Made by a program: the position numbers and the translations under genes. Below are positions 1-7,478 of a DNA stretch of 64,000 nt, piece after piece; positions within the stretch are counted from its first letter, which is position 1, and every line of letters starts with the position of its first letter. The notes below the pieces were generated by a model. It did no database searches. It was given only the letters and a program-made list of their open reading frames with translations, and was not told the origin of the DNA. Origin of the DNA: Halomonadaceae bacterium (lineage in GTDB: Bacteria; Pseudomonadota; Gammaproteobacteria; Pseudomonadales; Oleiphilaceae); NCBI GenBank assembly GCA_007692645.1, contig REBR01000184.1, positions 1 to 64,000 on the forward strand, given 5' to 3'.

Positions 1-214
1 CCCGCTACCCCGCCGCCAGGCACACCCCCCCCACCCGTCCCCCCCCCCCCACAGTAAAATCCATCACGGGCCCAATCGCCCTCCGGGGCAAAATCAACAC
101 GCGACGGGGGGCCTGGGGGTGTATGTCACGAAAAGCCAGGCAACGGTCGTCTTCGTAGACGATATCGGCGGGAATTTCCCGGTTAATGATTTTACTGAAG
201 ATGGTTTCTGCCAT
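1..214 (-). CDS. HIT-family nucleotide hydrolase/transferase, partial
   Basis: The N-terminal half of a histidine-triad (HIT/HINT) protein. The opening residues MAETIFSKIINREIPADIVYE and the following CLAFRDIHPQAP are the family's usual start, ending in the segment that leads to the first beta strand of the fold. HINT proteins hydrolyse phosphoramidate bonds in AMP-lysine-type substrates in the cytoplasm. The gene runs off the left edge before the HxHxHxx catalytic triad. The last 60 or so bases are dominated by C runs, and the residues they encode (glycine-rich, ending VCLAAG) do not look like a HIT protein. The apparent stop near base 5 is therefore probably a sequence-edge artefact. Start at 214 is well placed. 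Confidence 0.75.
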
Positions 215-279
215 GGGATGTATCCTTGTGATTCCGGCAATGGATGAAGGTCATGGTCCAGGTATGGCCTGGTCAGGGG

Positions 280-1584
280 TTACAGGGGCAATCGGCGTAA
301 CAGGGTTTTCATTGGCCTTGAGAGATGCCCGTCCAGGCCCATGGCAAACCGGGCCACTTCATTGCGCGCCGGTGACAGGGAGCCAGCCAGCCCCAGGCCC
401 AGGTTACGTAACAGTTTCAGTGGGGGGTGCCGGTTGCTGAAACCATGGTAGAACAGGTCCATGGCCGTCATCATCAGGGTATTTTCCGGGCGCCGTTCCT
501 GTTCATAGGCCTGCAGTAGCCCTGAAGCCCCCGGGTCACCCTGTTGCCGCCGTGCCTGAGTCAGTAACCGGCTCAGGCACTGGGCGTCCTGAAAGCCCAG
601 GTTCAGCCCCTGGCCCGCCAGGGGATTGATGGTGTGAGCAGCATCACCCACCAGCACCACCCGCCCTTTGCTGTACTGGTGCGCATGTTGCCGGGCAATA
701 GGGAAGCGGCCATGGGCGGGGGCCCCTTGCAGCCTTGGCAGCTCTTCAGGAAAGGCGTCGCGAATGGCATCCAGCAATGCGGTTTCATCCAGGGCGGCCA
801 GCCGGTCCAGGGTATGGGGGTCGTGGTACCACACCAGCGAGCCCCAGCACTGGCCATCAATGGTTGGCAGCGGCAGGTAGGCCCGGGGGCCGGTAGGGGT
901 GAACATCTGCCAGGTAATGTCCTGGGCAGGGGCTTCATGGGCGACGGTAATGACCATGGCATGCTGCTGATACTGATCACTGCTGGTGCCAATACTCACT
1001 TGCTGGCGGGTCATGGAGGCAGCGCCGTCGGCAGCAATAACCAGGGGGGCGGTCAGAATCTGGTCCTTCAGGGTGACTGTGGCCTGCTGTTCATCCTGGG
1101 TCAGTGAAACCAGTGTGGCGGGGGCCAGCAGGGTGGCGCGTCCATCCGCCTCCAGGGCTTCCCACAGGGCGCTCTGGGTTACCGGATTCTCGACGATGTG
1201 GCCCAGTTGCGGGCGCTTCAGGTCAGCGGCATCAAAGGTGGTTCTGGCACGGGCCGATAGCTGCGCCAGGGCGGGTATCTGTGCCAACAGCCCGGCCTGC
1301 TGCTCCCATACCGACATGCGCCGGAACGGGGTGGAGCGACGCTGCACAATGCCTTCCCAGACGCCCAGTTCCCGCAACCAGCGTTCACTGCCACTGCTGA
1401 TGGCAGACACCCGCAGGTCTGGCCGTTGGGAAGCTTCAAAGGGCACTGGCGCTGCCCGGTCAATCAGTGCTACCTGCCAGCCGGCCCGGGTCAGGGCCAG
1501 GGCCAGGGCGGCGCCGACCATGCCCGCGCCCACCACAACTATGTCATACGCTGTGCTTTTCATGGGGGATCCGATGGGTTGCAT
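280..1584 (-). CDS. ubiF: UbiF-type FAD-dependent ubiquinone-ring hydroxylase
   Basis: Flavin monooxygenase of the UbiH/UbiF/COQ6 family. It hydroxylates the benzoquinol ring in ubiquinone synthesis, at the inner membrane face. The N-terminus has the dinucleotide-binding VVVGAGMVGAALALAL segment. ADGAASMTRQQ forms the middle DG motif. GDAAHTINPLAGQGLNLGF is the family's second FAD motif. Stretches such as PDLRVSAIS, FDAADLKRPQLGHIVEN and MDLFYHGFSNRHPPLKLLRNLGL resemble E. coli UbiF more than UbiH or UbiI. An internal ATG at 1563 (MKSTAYDIVVV) matches the family's usual start better. The upstream ATG at 1584 has AAAGG only three bases away, so the start is uncertain. Two other ubiquinone genes (ubiC, ubiA) lie 4 kb away. 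Confidence 0.85.
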   Translation of the reverse strand: MQPIGSPMKSTAYDIVVVGAGMVGAALALALTRAGWQVALIDRAAPVPFEASQRPDLRVSAISSGSERWLRELGVWEGIVQRRSTPFRRMSVWEQQAGLLAQIPALAQLSARARTTFDAADLKRPQLGHIVENPVTQSALWEALEADGRATLLAPATLVSLTQDEQQATVTLKDQILTAPLVIAADGAASMTRQQVSIGTSSDQYQQHAMVITVAHEAPAQDITWQMFTPTGPRAYLPLPTIDGQCWGSLVWYHDPHTLDRLAALDETALLDAIRDAFPEELPRLQGAPAHGRFPIARQHAHQYSKGRVVLVGDAAHTINPLAGQGLNLGFQDAQCLSRLLTQARRQQGDPGASGLLQAYEQERRPENTLMMTAMDLFYHGFSNRHPPLKLLRNLGLGLAGSLSPARNEVARFAMGLDGHLSRPMKTLLRRLPL

Positions 1585-1636
1585 GTGCCTTTATGCTAAT
1601 GCATCCATCGGCCCCGGAACAGTCAGCAGGACATAT

Positions 1637-2170
1637 TCAGCTGGCCCGGGCCTTACGCTGGCGGGCCGCCTTGCCACTGAGCCAGGCCGGGCGCTTGGCC
1701 CCCGGGCGGATAAAGCCCTGGCTGATTTCCACCGGTTTTACCAACCGCAGGTAGTCTTCCATGGCTATTTGCATGGCTTCGGTGTGGCTGCCTGCGGCAA
1801 AGGTGATCTGGGGCTCCAGGGTCAGGGTTTCACTGCAATAGACCGGCATGCCGAACAGGTTACCCAGTGGCGGCATGGCCCCCACTTCGCAGTCCGGAAA
1901 ACGGTCGGTGAAGTCTTCTTCGTCAGCCAGCTCAATCAGGTCGCTGTTGAGTACGTCACTGAGGCGGTCCCAGCGAATACGAAAGCTGGCGGGCAACACC
2001 AGCATGGCCATTTCACCGTCCAGCATGATAATCACGGTTTTGGCCACCTGGTCGGCGGGCACCTGGCAATGATGGGCCAGGGACTGGGCAGTAAACCCCG
2101 GGGGATGGGTAATACACTGGTAGGGAATGGATTCGTTGTCGAGAACGTCTTTCAGCGTTTTAACGGGCAT
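1637..2170 (-). CDS. YbaK/EbsC-family aminoacyl-tRNA deacylase
   Basis: A 177-residue protein of the YbaK/ProX editing-domain family. These enzymes hydrolyse mischarged aminoacyl-tRNA, such as Cys-tRNA(Pro) or Ala-tRNA(Pro), in the cytoplasm. Family features include the start (MPVKTLKDVLDNESIPYQ), AKTVIIMLDGEMAMLVLPAS, the acidic stretch after it, and the PPLGNLFGMPVYCSE segment with FAAGSHTEAMQIAMEDY, where the conserved glycines and histidine sit. A strong GGAGG ribosome site stands seven bases before the ATG. The C-terminal 25 residues (RPGAKRPAWLSGKAARQRKARAS) are basic and look disordered. Which mischarged tRNA it edits cannot be read from sequence. Confidence 0.82.
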   Translation of the reverse strand: MPVKTLKDVLDNESIPYQCITHPPGFTAQSLAHHCQVPADQVAKTVIIMLDGEMAMLVLPASFRIRWDRLSDVLNSDLIELADEEDFTDRFPDCEVGAMPPLGNLFGMPVYCSETLTLEPQITFAAGSHTEAMQIAMEDYLRLVKPVEISQGFIRPGAKRPAWLSGKAARQRKARAS

Positions 2171-2321
2171 GGCTGAACCTCCAACCGAAATCAGTATGTG
2201 CTCACCCGGAAGGTGAACACGCCTGATTCTGAGATTAGCCCAATGTGGCCGTTGCGGGTAAAAGTGAATGGTTAAATAATGTGCAGCTGAGAAGCGGTTT
2301 GCAGAATTGCCCCTGCTCGGG

Positions 2322-3158
2322 CTACTGCTTATTGACCGGTGACTGTAATTGCCGTTGTGGAAACGGCATGGTCAGACCGGCGCCATCAAAGGCCAGTTTG
2401 ATCTGCTCCTGCATGGACCAGTAGGTGGGCCACAACACATCACCGTTGCTCCAGAAGCGCACTTTCAGTTCTACCCAGCTGTCACACAGGTCCCCCACTA
2501 CGATCATGGGGGCCGGATCCTGCAGCACCCGTTCATCTTGCGCCAGGGTGGCGAGGATCAGCTCCCGGGCCTGCTCGATGCTGTCGCCATAGCTCAGGCG
2601 AATGGGCAGGTCTACCCGGCGCTGGGGGTGCACGCTGTAGTTGACCACGCTGGCATTGGAGAGCTGGGCATTGGGGATAATGACCTGCTTCTTGTCGAAG
2701 GTATCCACTACTGTGTACAGCATCATGATGCGATTGACCCCACCCAGAAAGCCCTGGGCCTCAATGGTGTCCCCCACTTTGAAGGGCTTGAAGGTGAGGA
2801 TCAGTACCCCGCCGGCAAAGTTGGACAGGCTGCCCTGCAGGGCCAGGCCTACCGCCAGGCCAGCGGCACCCAGCAGTGCAATAAACGAAGTGGTGGCAAT
2901 GCCCACCATGCTGGCCACGGAAATCAACAGAACCACTTTCAGCAGCACCGAAGCCAGGCTGGTGACAAAGCGGCCCAGGGTCGGGTCATGGCGGGTCAGG
3001 CGGGTTTCCAGCAGCTGCACAAAGTGCCTGATCAGCCACAGGCCAACCACCAGGGTGACCAGGGCCAGTACCAGCTTGGGCAGGTAGTTCATGGCCATAG
3101 TGGCGCCGGTCTGGCTCAATTGTGCAGCCCATTCGGTATTCTGGGTCAGGTTTTCCAT
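2322..3158 (-). CDS. mscS: Small-conductance mechanosensitive channel (MscS family)
   Basis: A 278-residue inner-membrane channel that opens under membrane tension and protects against osmotic down-shock. The first ~90 residues hold two hydrophobic segments (around 27-45 and 65-88). They are followed by the pore helix with the Gly/Ala-rich packing FIALLGAAGLAVGLALQGSLSNFAGGVLIL, which is the MscS hallmark. The KPFKVGD and IIPNAQLSN motifs of the beta domain follow, then the C-terminal alpha/beta domain. Length equals E. coli MscS (286). The gene has an AGGA site seven bases upstream and stands alone between ybaK and mnmH. Confidence 0.92.
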   Translation of the reverse strand: MENLTQNTEWAAQLSQTGATMAMNYLPKLVLALVTLVVGLWLIRHFVQLLETRLTRHDPTLGRFVTSLASVLLKVVLLISVASMVGIATTSFIALLGAAGLAVGLALQGSLSNFAGGVLILTFKPFKVGDTIEAQGFLGGVNRIMMLYTVVDTFDKKQVIIPNAQLSNASVVNYSVHPQRRVDLPIRLSYGDSIEQARELILATLAQDERVLQDPAPMIVVGDLCDSWVELKVRFWSNGDVLWPTYWSMQEQIKLAFDGAGLTMPFPQRQLQSPVNKQ

Positions 3159-3211
3159 GGTGTGTTCCTGTAGGTGCTAGAAAAACGGTTAAATAAGCGA
3201 TTTACCACCGT

Positions 3212-4333
3212 TCAGGCGGTTGTCACGGTATCCGCCAGGGTCAGACGGGCCGCTTTTTCCGCCAATGTCTGATGATCACCCCGTGCCAGTATCGGTCCGG
3301 CTTTGCGGGAAAGCTGGTAATCGTACATGGGGTCGTAATAATGGGTCAGTAACTGTTCAATCCACAGCCGGTGACCGTCCAGGTCAGCGCTGCCAGACTG
3401 GGCATCCAGTGCTTCCCCCATGATCGCCGCCAGGCGCTGATAGCGCTCACCACCAAGGCGTTTATGCACCCGCTCCAGGCTGCCCAGAAGAAAGTGGCGA
3501 AAGGCCGCAAAGCCAGGTTCAGCACCATCCCGCTGCATAAATGCCTGGCTCATGTCGATAACATAGTCCTGCAGGATGATTTCTACCCGCACCGCCCTGG
3601 GCTCCTCCAGTACCATCAGGGGCGCTGCCTTCATGCGGGCGTTCAGGGCCAGGGGCAGGGCGCAGCGGCCAATCAGGTGGCCTTCATCTTCCAGCCACAG
3701 GGGTTCCCCGGCAGCGGCGCTCTTTAACAGGGCAATATACAGCCGGTTTTCAAAATCGATCTGGCTCGGCTGTGGCGTCAGGGTGCGGCCAAAACTGGAG
3801 CCCCGGTGTTCTGCCATGGCCTCCAGATCCAGTGAGCGGGGCATTAACGGCAGCAGGCGGGTTTTGCCAGAACCGGTGCGGCCACTGATCAACACCAGGT
3901 TAAGGTGGTCAACCCGGCTGGCAAAGTCATCCAGCAGAAAGCGGCGCATGGCCTTGTAGCCCCCCTGCACCAGGGGGTAATCAATGCCCGCTTCTGCCAG
4001 CCACTGTTGACTGGTGCGAGAGCGCAATCCGCCGCGAAAACAGTAGAGGAAGCCGTCCGGGTGGGCATGGGCAAAGGCCAGCCACTGCTCCAGCCGTGCG
4101 TCCTTCAGCTCCCCCTCTACCAGTTGATGACCCAGGGCAATGGCGGCATCCTGCCCTTGCTCCTTGTAGCGCAGCCCGATACGGTGACGTTCCATATCGT
4201 TCATCAGGGGCAGATTGCGGGCAGTGGGAAAAGCCCCCAGGGCAAATTCTACCGGCGCACGCACATCCAGCAAGGGGCGATCCCTGAGAAACAGCTGCTG
4301 ATAGTCGCTGGTGTCCTGGCGGGATAACGGCAC
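3212..4333 (-). CDS. mnmH: tRNA 2-selenouridine synthase (MnmH/SelU)
   Basis: MnmH replaces sulfur by selenium, by way of a geranylated intermediate, in 2-thiouridine at tRNA wobble position 34. An N-terminal rhodanese domain carries the reactive cysteine in DGFLYCFRGGLRSRTSQQWL. A P-loop domain follows with SGRTGSGKTRLL. I place the start at the GTG at 4333, giving 373 residues, because TGGAGA lies seven bases upstream and PLSRQDTSDYQQLFLRDRPLLDVR is the family's usual N-terminus. A longer reading frame to 4462 adds 43 unrelated residues. SelD, which supplies selenophosphate, is not in the window, so selenium use by the host is implied but not shown. Confidence 0.9.
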   Translation of the reverse strand: MPLSRQDTSDYQQLFLRDRPLLDVRAPVEFALGAFPTARNLPLMNDMERHRIGLRYKEQGQDAAIALGHQLVEGELKDARLEQWLAFAHAHPDGFLYCFRGGLRSRTSQQWLAEAGIDYPLVQGGYKAMRRFLLDDFASRVDHLNLVLISGRTGSGKTRLLPLMPRSLDLEAMAEHRGSSFGRTLTPQPSQIDFENRLYIALLKSAAAGEPLWLEDEGHLIGRCALPLALNARMKAAPLMVLEEPRAVRVEIILQDYVIDMSQAFMQRDGAEPGFAAFRHFLLGSLERVHKRLGGERYQRLAAIMGEALDAQSGSADLDGHRLWIEQLLTHYYDPMYDYQLSRKAGPILARGDHQTLAEKAARLTLADTVTTA

Positions 4334-4429
4334 GTGATATCTCCAGAAAAGCCGAAATTGTACCTTATTTAACCGCCCAGGCGTATTCCCCCCAAGCCAG
4401 TTACAATGAGGATTTACCCAGGAATGCCC

Positions 4430-4558
4430 ATGTCTCAGGCGGTATTGGAACAACACCTTCACCGGACCCTGCCCCTGGGCCGGCTGTGCATCACTCGCCC
4501 TGAGGGCTGTCCGGATATATCAGGCCAGGGAGATGGCCAGGCACAAAAAAAAGGGTGA
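4430..4558 (+). pseudogene. Short divergent ORF, possible 5' remnant of a broken gene
   Basis: A 42-codon frame read away from mnmH. It has an AGGA six bases before its ATG and a protein-like beginning (MSQAVLEQHLHRTLPLGRLC, ITRPEGCPDI). The sequence then turns abruptly into low-complexity GQGDGQAQKKG and stops inside the terminator hairpin of the neighbouring RNA candidate. The good ribosome site and plausible first 30 residues suggest the front of a gene whose body has been deleted. From memory, the opening faintly resembles some class I SAM-dependent methyltransferases of this lineage, but that is a weak guess. It may also be noncoding. Confidence 0.3.
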
Positions 4559-4573
4559 CCGTAGTCACCCTTT
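4545..4573 (-). terminator. Rho-independent terminator of the CsrB/RsmZ-like RNA
   Basis: A perfect 10-bp hairpin (AAAGGGTGAC, loop CGTA, GTCACCCTTT) spans 4550-4573. On the minus strand it is followed by a run of eight T (A at 4545-4552 on the plus strand). The direction fits transcripts coming from higher coordinates. No protein gene lies immediately upstream on that strand, which is the first sign of an RNA gene here. Confidence 0.85.
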
Positions 4574-4795
4574 AAATCGGAACAGAAGCTGCGTCCTTGC
4601 AACTGTGCGACCGGTCCCTGATCGCGTATTTCCCTGTACCGTCCATGAGCACCGGCATCCTAGCCGGTATCCTATTAAGGAATCCCTCAAGCATTACTTC
4701 CGTTTATTCCTTGCTTCCCCTCAGTTCCTCTGAGGAAACCGTCCCTGTAACGTCCTTTCCCTGTCATCCGCTGACAGGGCTACTGTAGCAATTTG
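4545..4795 (-). ncRNA. Candidate CsrB/RsmY/RsmZ-type regulatory RNA that sequesters CsrA/RsmA
   Basis: No convincing protein gene fills 4559-5053. On the minus strand the 200 bases from about 4790 to 4593 contain 15 GGA trinucleotides, many as AGGA, AGGGA or AGGATG, several beside short inverted repeats such as ACCGGCTAGGATGCCGGT. The segment ends in a strong intrinsic terminator. Repeated GGA motifs in hairpin loops followed by a terminator are the signature of the RNAs that titrate CsrA/RsmA and so control motility, biofilm and carbon storage. About three GGA would be expected by chance in this length. The 5' end is not determined; 4795 is an estimate. The assignment is inference from motif density, since these RNAs share little primary sequence between genera. 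Confidence 0.72.
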
Positions 4796-4847
4796 ATACC
4801 TAGGCATTGAAAAAAACCCGTTTCAGGATTGTCTGGCAATCGCGAGT

Positions 4848-4985
4848 GAAGTCTAAAAAATACTTGTAAAACATAGATATAAAAATCAACAAAAAAATAA
4901 GTGTGACGGGTGCAAGGTAAAATACAGCCAATGCTTACGGTCAATGTAAGAGATATCGCACAGGAATTGTGGGCGATTGCTTACG
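4848..4985 (-). promoter_or_regulatory. AT-rich upstream region with GacA/UvrY-like half-sites
   Basis: Upstream of the RNA candidate lies an A-rich tract (about 4850-4915) followed by three half-sites resembling the GacA/UvrY recognition element: GCTTAC at 4933-4938, TGTAAG at 4945-4950 and GCTTAC at 4979-4984. In Pseudomonas and enterics such an element sits well upstream of rsm/csr RNA promoters. The spacing here is not the canonical TGTAAG-N6-CTTACA, so this is suggestive only. I could not place the -10 and -35 boxes with confidence. Confidence 0.35.
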
Positions 4986-5053
4986 GATTTAGATAAAGGA
5001 ATGCCTAAGAAGCTAAATAGGGGTATAGGGTAGGGCAAACACTATGGTTGAAA

Positions 5054-5929
5054 TTACCAGGCCAGGTCCAGGGCAAGGCCCACAAACACTGCCAGACCAG
5101 CCCAGTTATTATTGAGAAACGCCCGGAAACAGGCCAGCCGTTCCCGGTCACGAATCAGCCATTGCTGGTAGATAAAGCTGCAGGCCATGGCTGCCAGGCC
5201 TAAATGGAAGAACATGCCCAGCTGCGCCTGCTGCCCGGCCAGTAACAGCATGATAATGACCAGCCCCTGCAGGATACCAATCATTGGCCGGTCTGCATCA
5301 CCCAGCAGCACCGCAGTGGACTTGATGCCAATGCGCACATCGTCATCCCGGTCAACCATGGCATACAGGGTGTCATAGGAGACAGTCCAAACCAGGTTAG
5401 CCGCAAACAGCAGCCAGGCCAGTTGGCTAATCTCGTTACTCTGGGCTGCCCAGGCCATGGGAATGGCCCAGGAGAAGGCGGCCCCCAGGAACAGTTGCGG
5501 CAGGTGGGTGTAACGTTTCATAAAGGGGTAAATAAAGGCCAGCAGTACCCCGCCAAAGGCCAGGTAAAGGGTCAGGGTGTTGGTAAACAGCAGTACCAGC
5601 AGAAATGCCAGGGTAATCAGGATAACAAACAGCCCGATGGCTTCATTGGGGCTGATTCGGCCAGTGGCCAGGGGGCGCTCCCGGGTGCGTTTAACGTGGC
5701 CATCCAGATCACGGTCGGCATAATCGTTAATTACACAGCCCGCCGCCCGCATAATAAACACCCCGAGAATGAACACCACCAGGGTGCCGGGGTGGGGGAA
5801 ACCTTCCGCCGCCAGCCACAGGGCCCACAGGGTTGGCCATAACAGCAACAGGGTGCCGATCGGGCGGTCAAGGCGCATCAACTGGAGAAATTCCGGCAAT
5901 CGTTGCCGCAGGTGTTCGATGGATGGCAT
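5054..5929 (-). CDS. ubiA: 4-hydroxybenzoate octaprenyltransferase
   Basis: Integral membrane prenyltransferase that attaches the polyprenyl tail to 4-hydroxybenzoate, the second step of ubiquinone synthesis. The two aspartate-rich motifs are visible: [20 protein letters not shown] (first, with its usual following RTR.RPL) and [16 protein letters not shown] (second). They lie between about eight hydrophobic helices. I prefer the ATG at 5929 ([14 protein letters not shown]), preceded by GAGAG, over the ATG at 5941, which has no ribosome site. That gives 291 residues, as in E. coli UbiA (290). It follows ubiC on the same strand, 51 bases downstream, so the pathway's first two enzymes are probably cotranscribed. 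Confidence 0.95.
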   Translation of the reverse strand: MPSIEHLRQRLPEFLQLMRLDRPIGTLLLLWPTLWALWLAAEGFPHPGTLVVFILGVFIMRAAGCVINDYADRDLDGHVKRTRERPLATGRISPNEAIGLFVILITLAFLLVLLFTNTLTLYLAFGGVLLAFIYPFMKRYTHLPQLFLGAAFSWAIPMAWAAQSNEISQLAWLLFAANLVWTVSYDTLYAMVDRDDDVRIGIKSTAVLLGDADRPMIGILQGLVIIMLLLAGQQAQLGMFFHLGLAAMACSFIYQQWLIRDRERLACFRAFLNNNWAGLAVFVGLALDLAW

Positions 5930-5980
5930 GGAGTCTCTCATTGCTGGCGGGCAAACCCTGTCATTGTGGCAAAGTCCTGA

Positions 5981-6517
5981 TTATAGAGGCCGCCGGGCGT
6001 CGGCGCGAACCCGGTGGAAATGAAACGGGGCACTGGCCAGCACTTGCCAGAAAATGGGTTGAAAATACTCCGTGACCAGCAGGTCCTTGCCCCGGCGCTG
6101 AAAGCGGGAGCGCCGCCCCCAGTGGCCGTCAATTACGCTCTCGCCGGTAATAAAGCGGGCCCGTTGCCAGGGGTCCCGCTGAAACAGAGCCGAGCCCAGT
6201 GGTCGCCGGCCCAGCCGACGCAGGGCCCGCTCCGGCCCCGCCAGGGTGGCCATGGGTAGCACGGTACGGGCACGCACCCAGGAACTGCCATCACCCTCCA
6301 GTTGCACTTCCCGAATCCAGGCCCGCTGCCGTGGCGGCAGACCCAGAAAGCGGGCTTCATCGGTGGTGGGTGTGGCAATCCCCTGGGCCATAACCCGGAC
6401 CCGGAAATCCTCCTGGCAGACGGCTCGCAGGAGTCGGGTGAGGGAACCCTGGTGGGCGATAATGGCCCGCTGTGGCCTTGGCAGCCTGAACAGGGGGTGC
6501 GGCTGAAAACGAGACAT
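5981..6517 (-). CDS. ubiC: Chorismate--pyruvate lyase
   Basis: UbiC removes pyruvate from chorismate to give 4-hydroxybenzoate, the committed step of ubiquinone synthesis, in the cytosol. Recognisable features are the N-terminal GSLTRLLRAVCQEDFRVRVMAQG segment, REVQLEGDGSSWVRARTVLP (with the substrate-binding arginine) and RPLGSALFQRDPWQR with the conserved phenylalanine and arginine. The 178 residues match the family. The start ATG overlaps the hpt stop codon (TGATG), which implies translational coupling. ubiA lies downstream. Confidence 0.9.
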   Translation of the reverse strand: MSRFQPHPLFRLPRPQRAIIAHQGSLTRLLRAVCQEDFRVRVMAQGIATPTTDEARFLGLPPRQRAWIREVQLEGDGSSWVRARTVLPMATLAGPERALRRLGRRPLGSALFQRDPWQRARFITGESVIDGHWGRRSRFQRRGKDLLVTEYFQPIFWQVLASAPFHFHRVRADARRPL

Positions 6518-7083
6518 CAGAGTCCCTTGACCGCGTAAATTCCCGGGGCGTTGCGCAGGTAACCCTGATAATCCATGCCGTAGCCAAACAGAAAGCGGTC
6601 CGGAGCGGTAAGGCCGGTAAAATCCGCCGTTAAACCCGGCGTGGCTTTGCGGTTGTGCTGTTTATCCACCAGTACCGCGGTGAGTACCTGGGTGGCGCCC
6701 TGTTGCCGGCAATACTCCTTAATGGCCAGTAGGGTGGTGCCTTCATCCAGAATGTCGTCCAGAATCAGCACTGCCCGGTCCTGCATGGACAGCCCCGGAG
6801 TGGCCAGCCAGTGCAGTTCACCCCCCTGTGTCTGGTGTCCGTAACGTCCGGCATGGAGGTAATCCTGCTGCAGGGGAAACGGCAGTTTGGTGAGCAGTTG
6901 GCCCGAAATGATCAGCCCACCATTCATTACTGTCAAGATAATGGGCGCCTGGTTGGCAAGCCGTGCGGTAATGGCTTGGGCCATCTCTGTCAGGGCAGCT
7001 TCGACCTCTGTCTGGGTATAAAGACAGTCAGCGTCCGCAAGAATCTGCCGTGGGTCACCTGAAGCGGCGCGGGGGTCAGCCAT
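6517..7083 (-). CDS. hpt: Hypoxanthine-guanine phosphoribosyltransferase
   Basis: A purine-salvage enzyme that joins hypoxanthine or guanine to PRPP in the cytosol. The PRPP-binding loop VLILDDILDEGTTLLAI is plain. The earlier ILTVMNGGLIISGQLLTKL segment carries the flexible-loop region, and DRFLFGYGMDYQGYLRN is the base-binding C-terminal part. At 188 residues it matches the Pseudomonas-type enzyme. It is the first gene of a minus-strand unit hpt-ubiC-ubiA and is divergent from rubA. An AGGA lies about nine bases before the ATG. Confidence 0.9.
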   Translation of the reverse strand: MADPRAASGDPRQILADADCLYTQTEVEAALTEMAQAITARLANQAPIILTVMNGGLIISGQLLTKLPFPLQQDYLHAGRYGHQTQGGELHWLATPGLSMQDRAVLILDDILDEGTTLLAIKEYCRQQGATQVLTAVLVDKQHNRKATPGLTADFTGLTAPDRFLFGYGMDYQGYLRNAPGIYAVKGL

Positions 7084-7307
7084 GGTGGTGGGTCCTGTGT
7101 GTCGGGAACAGAAAATGATCTGGCTTAAGCGGGGGCTAGTATAACGTTGCTGAGGGTTAACGCATATGAGTCGCAGGTGCTTGTGTTGATAGGCAGGTCT
7201 GGATTGTTAGACAATAACCCCCTGTCCCTGTTAATCCTCAATCCTGTAGAATGCCCGCTATCGCCGGGACCCCTCCCTGTAAATGACTGACGATCTGGAG
7301 AAAGTTT

Positions 7308-7475
7308 GTGAAAAAGTGGCAGTGCGTAGTGTGTGGTTTTATTTACGATGAAGCAGAAGGCTGGCCGGAAGACGGCATCGCTGCAGGCACTGCCTGGGAC
7401 GACGTGCCCGATGACTGGATGTGCCCGGACTGCGGTGTCGGCAAAGAAGACTTTGAAATGATCGAAATTGGTTAA
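7308..7475 (+). CDS. rubA: Rubredoxin
   Basis: A 55-residue iron protein beginning at a GTG with GGAGAAAG six bases upstream. Two metal-binding knuckles, [13 protein letters not shown] and [12 protein letters not shown], each CxxCG, hold one Fe by four cysteines; the spacing is the standard rubredoxin one. In hydrocarbon degraders this protein carries electrons from rubredoxin reductase to the membrane alkane hydroxylase AlkB. In other pseudomonads it serves oxidative-stress or other reductases. The reductase gene follows three bases after the stop. No alkB is in the window, so the final acceptor is unknown. Confidence 0.95.
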   Translation: MKKWQCVVCGFIYDEAEGWPEDGIAAGTAWDDVPDDWMCPDCGVGKEDFEMIEIG

Positions 7476-7478
7476 TCC

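Noticed and set aside
4533-4788. Two overlapping plus-strand frames of 63-66 codons in the mnmH-ubiA gap
   Set aside because: No ribosome sites, no protein-like composition, and they lie over the GGA-rich RNA candidate and its terminator.
7203-7215. Short inverted repeat ATTGT-TAG-ACAAT in the hpt-rubA gap
   Set aside because: Arms of only five bases occur often by chance; no regulator or promoter context supports it.
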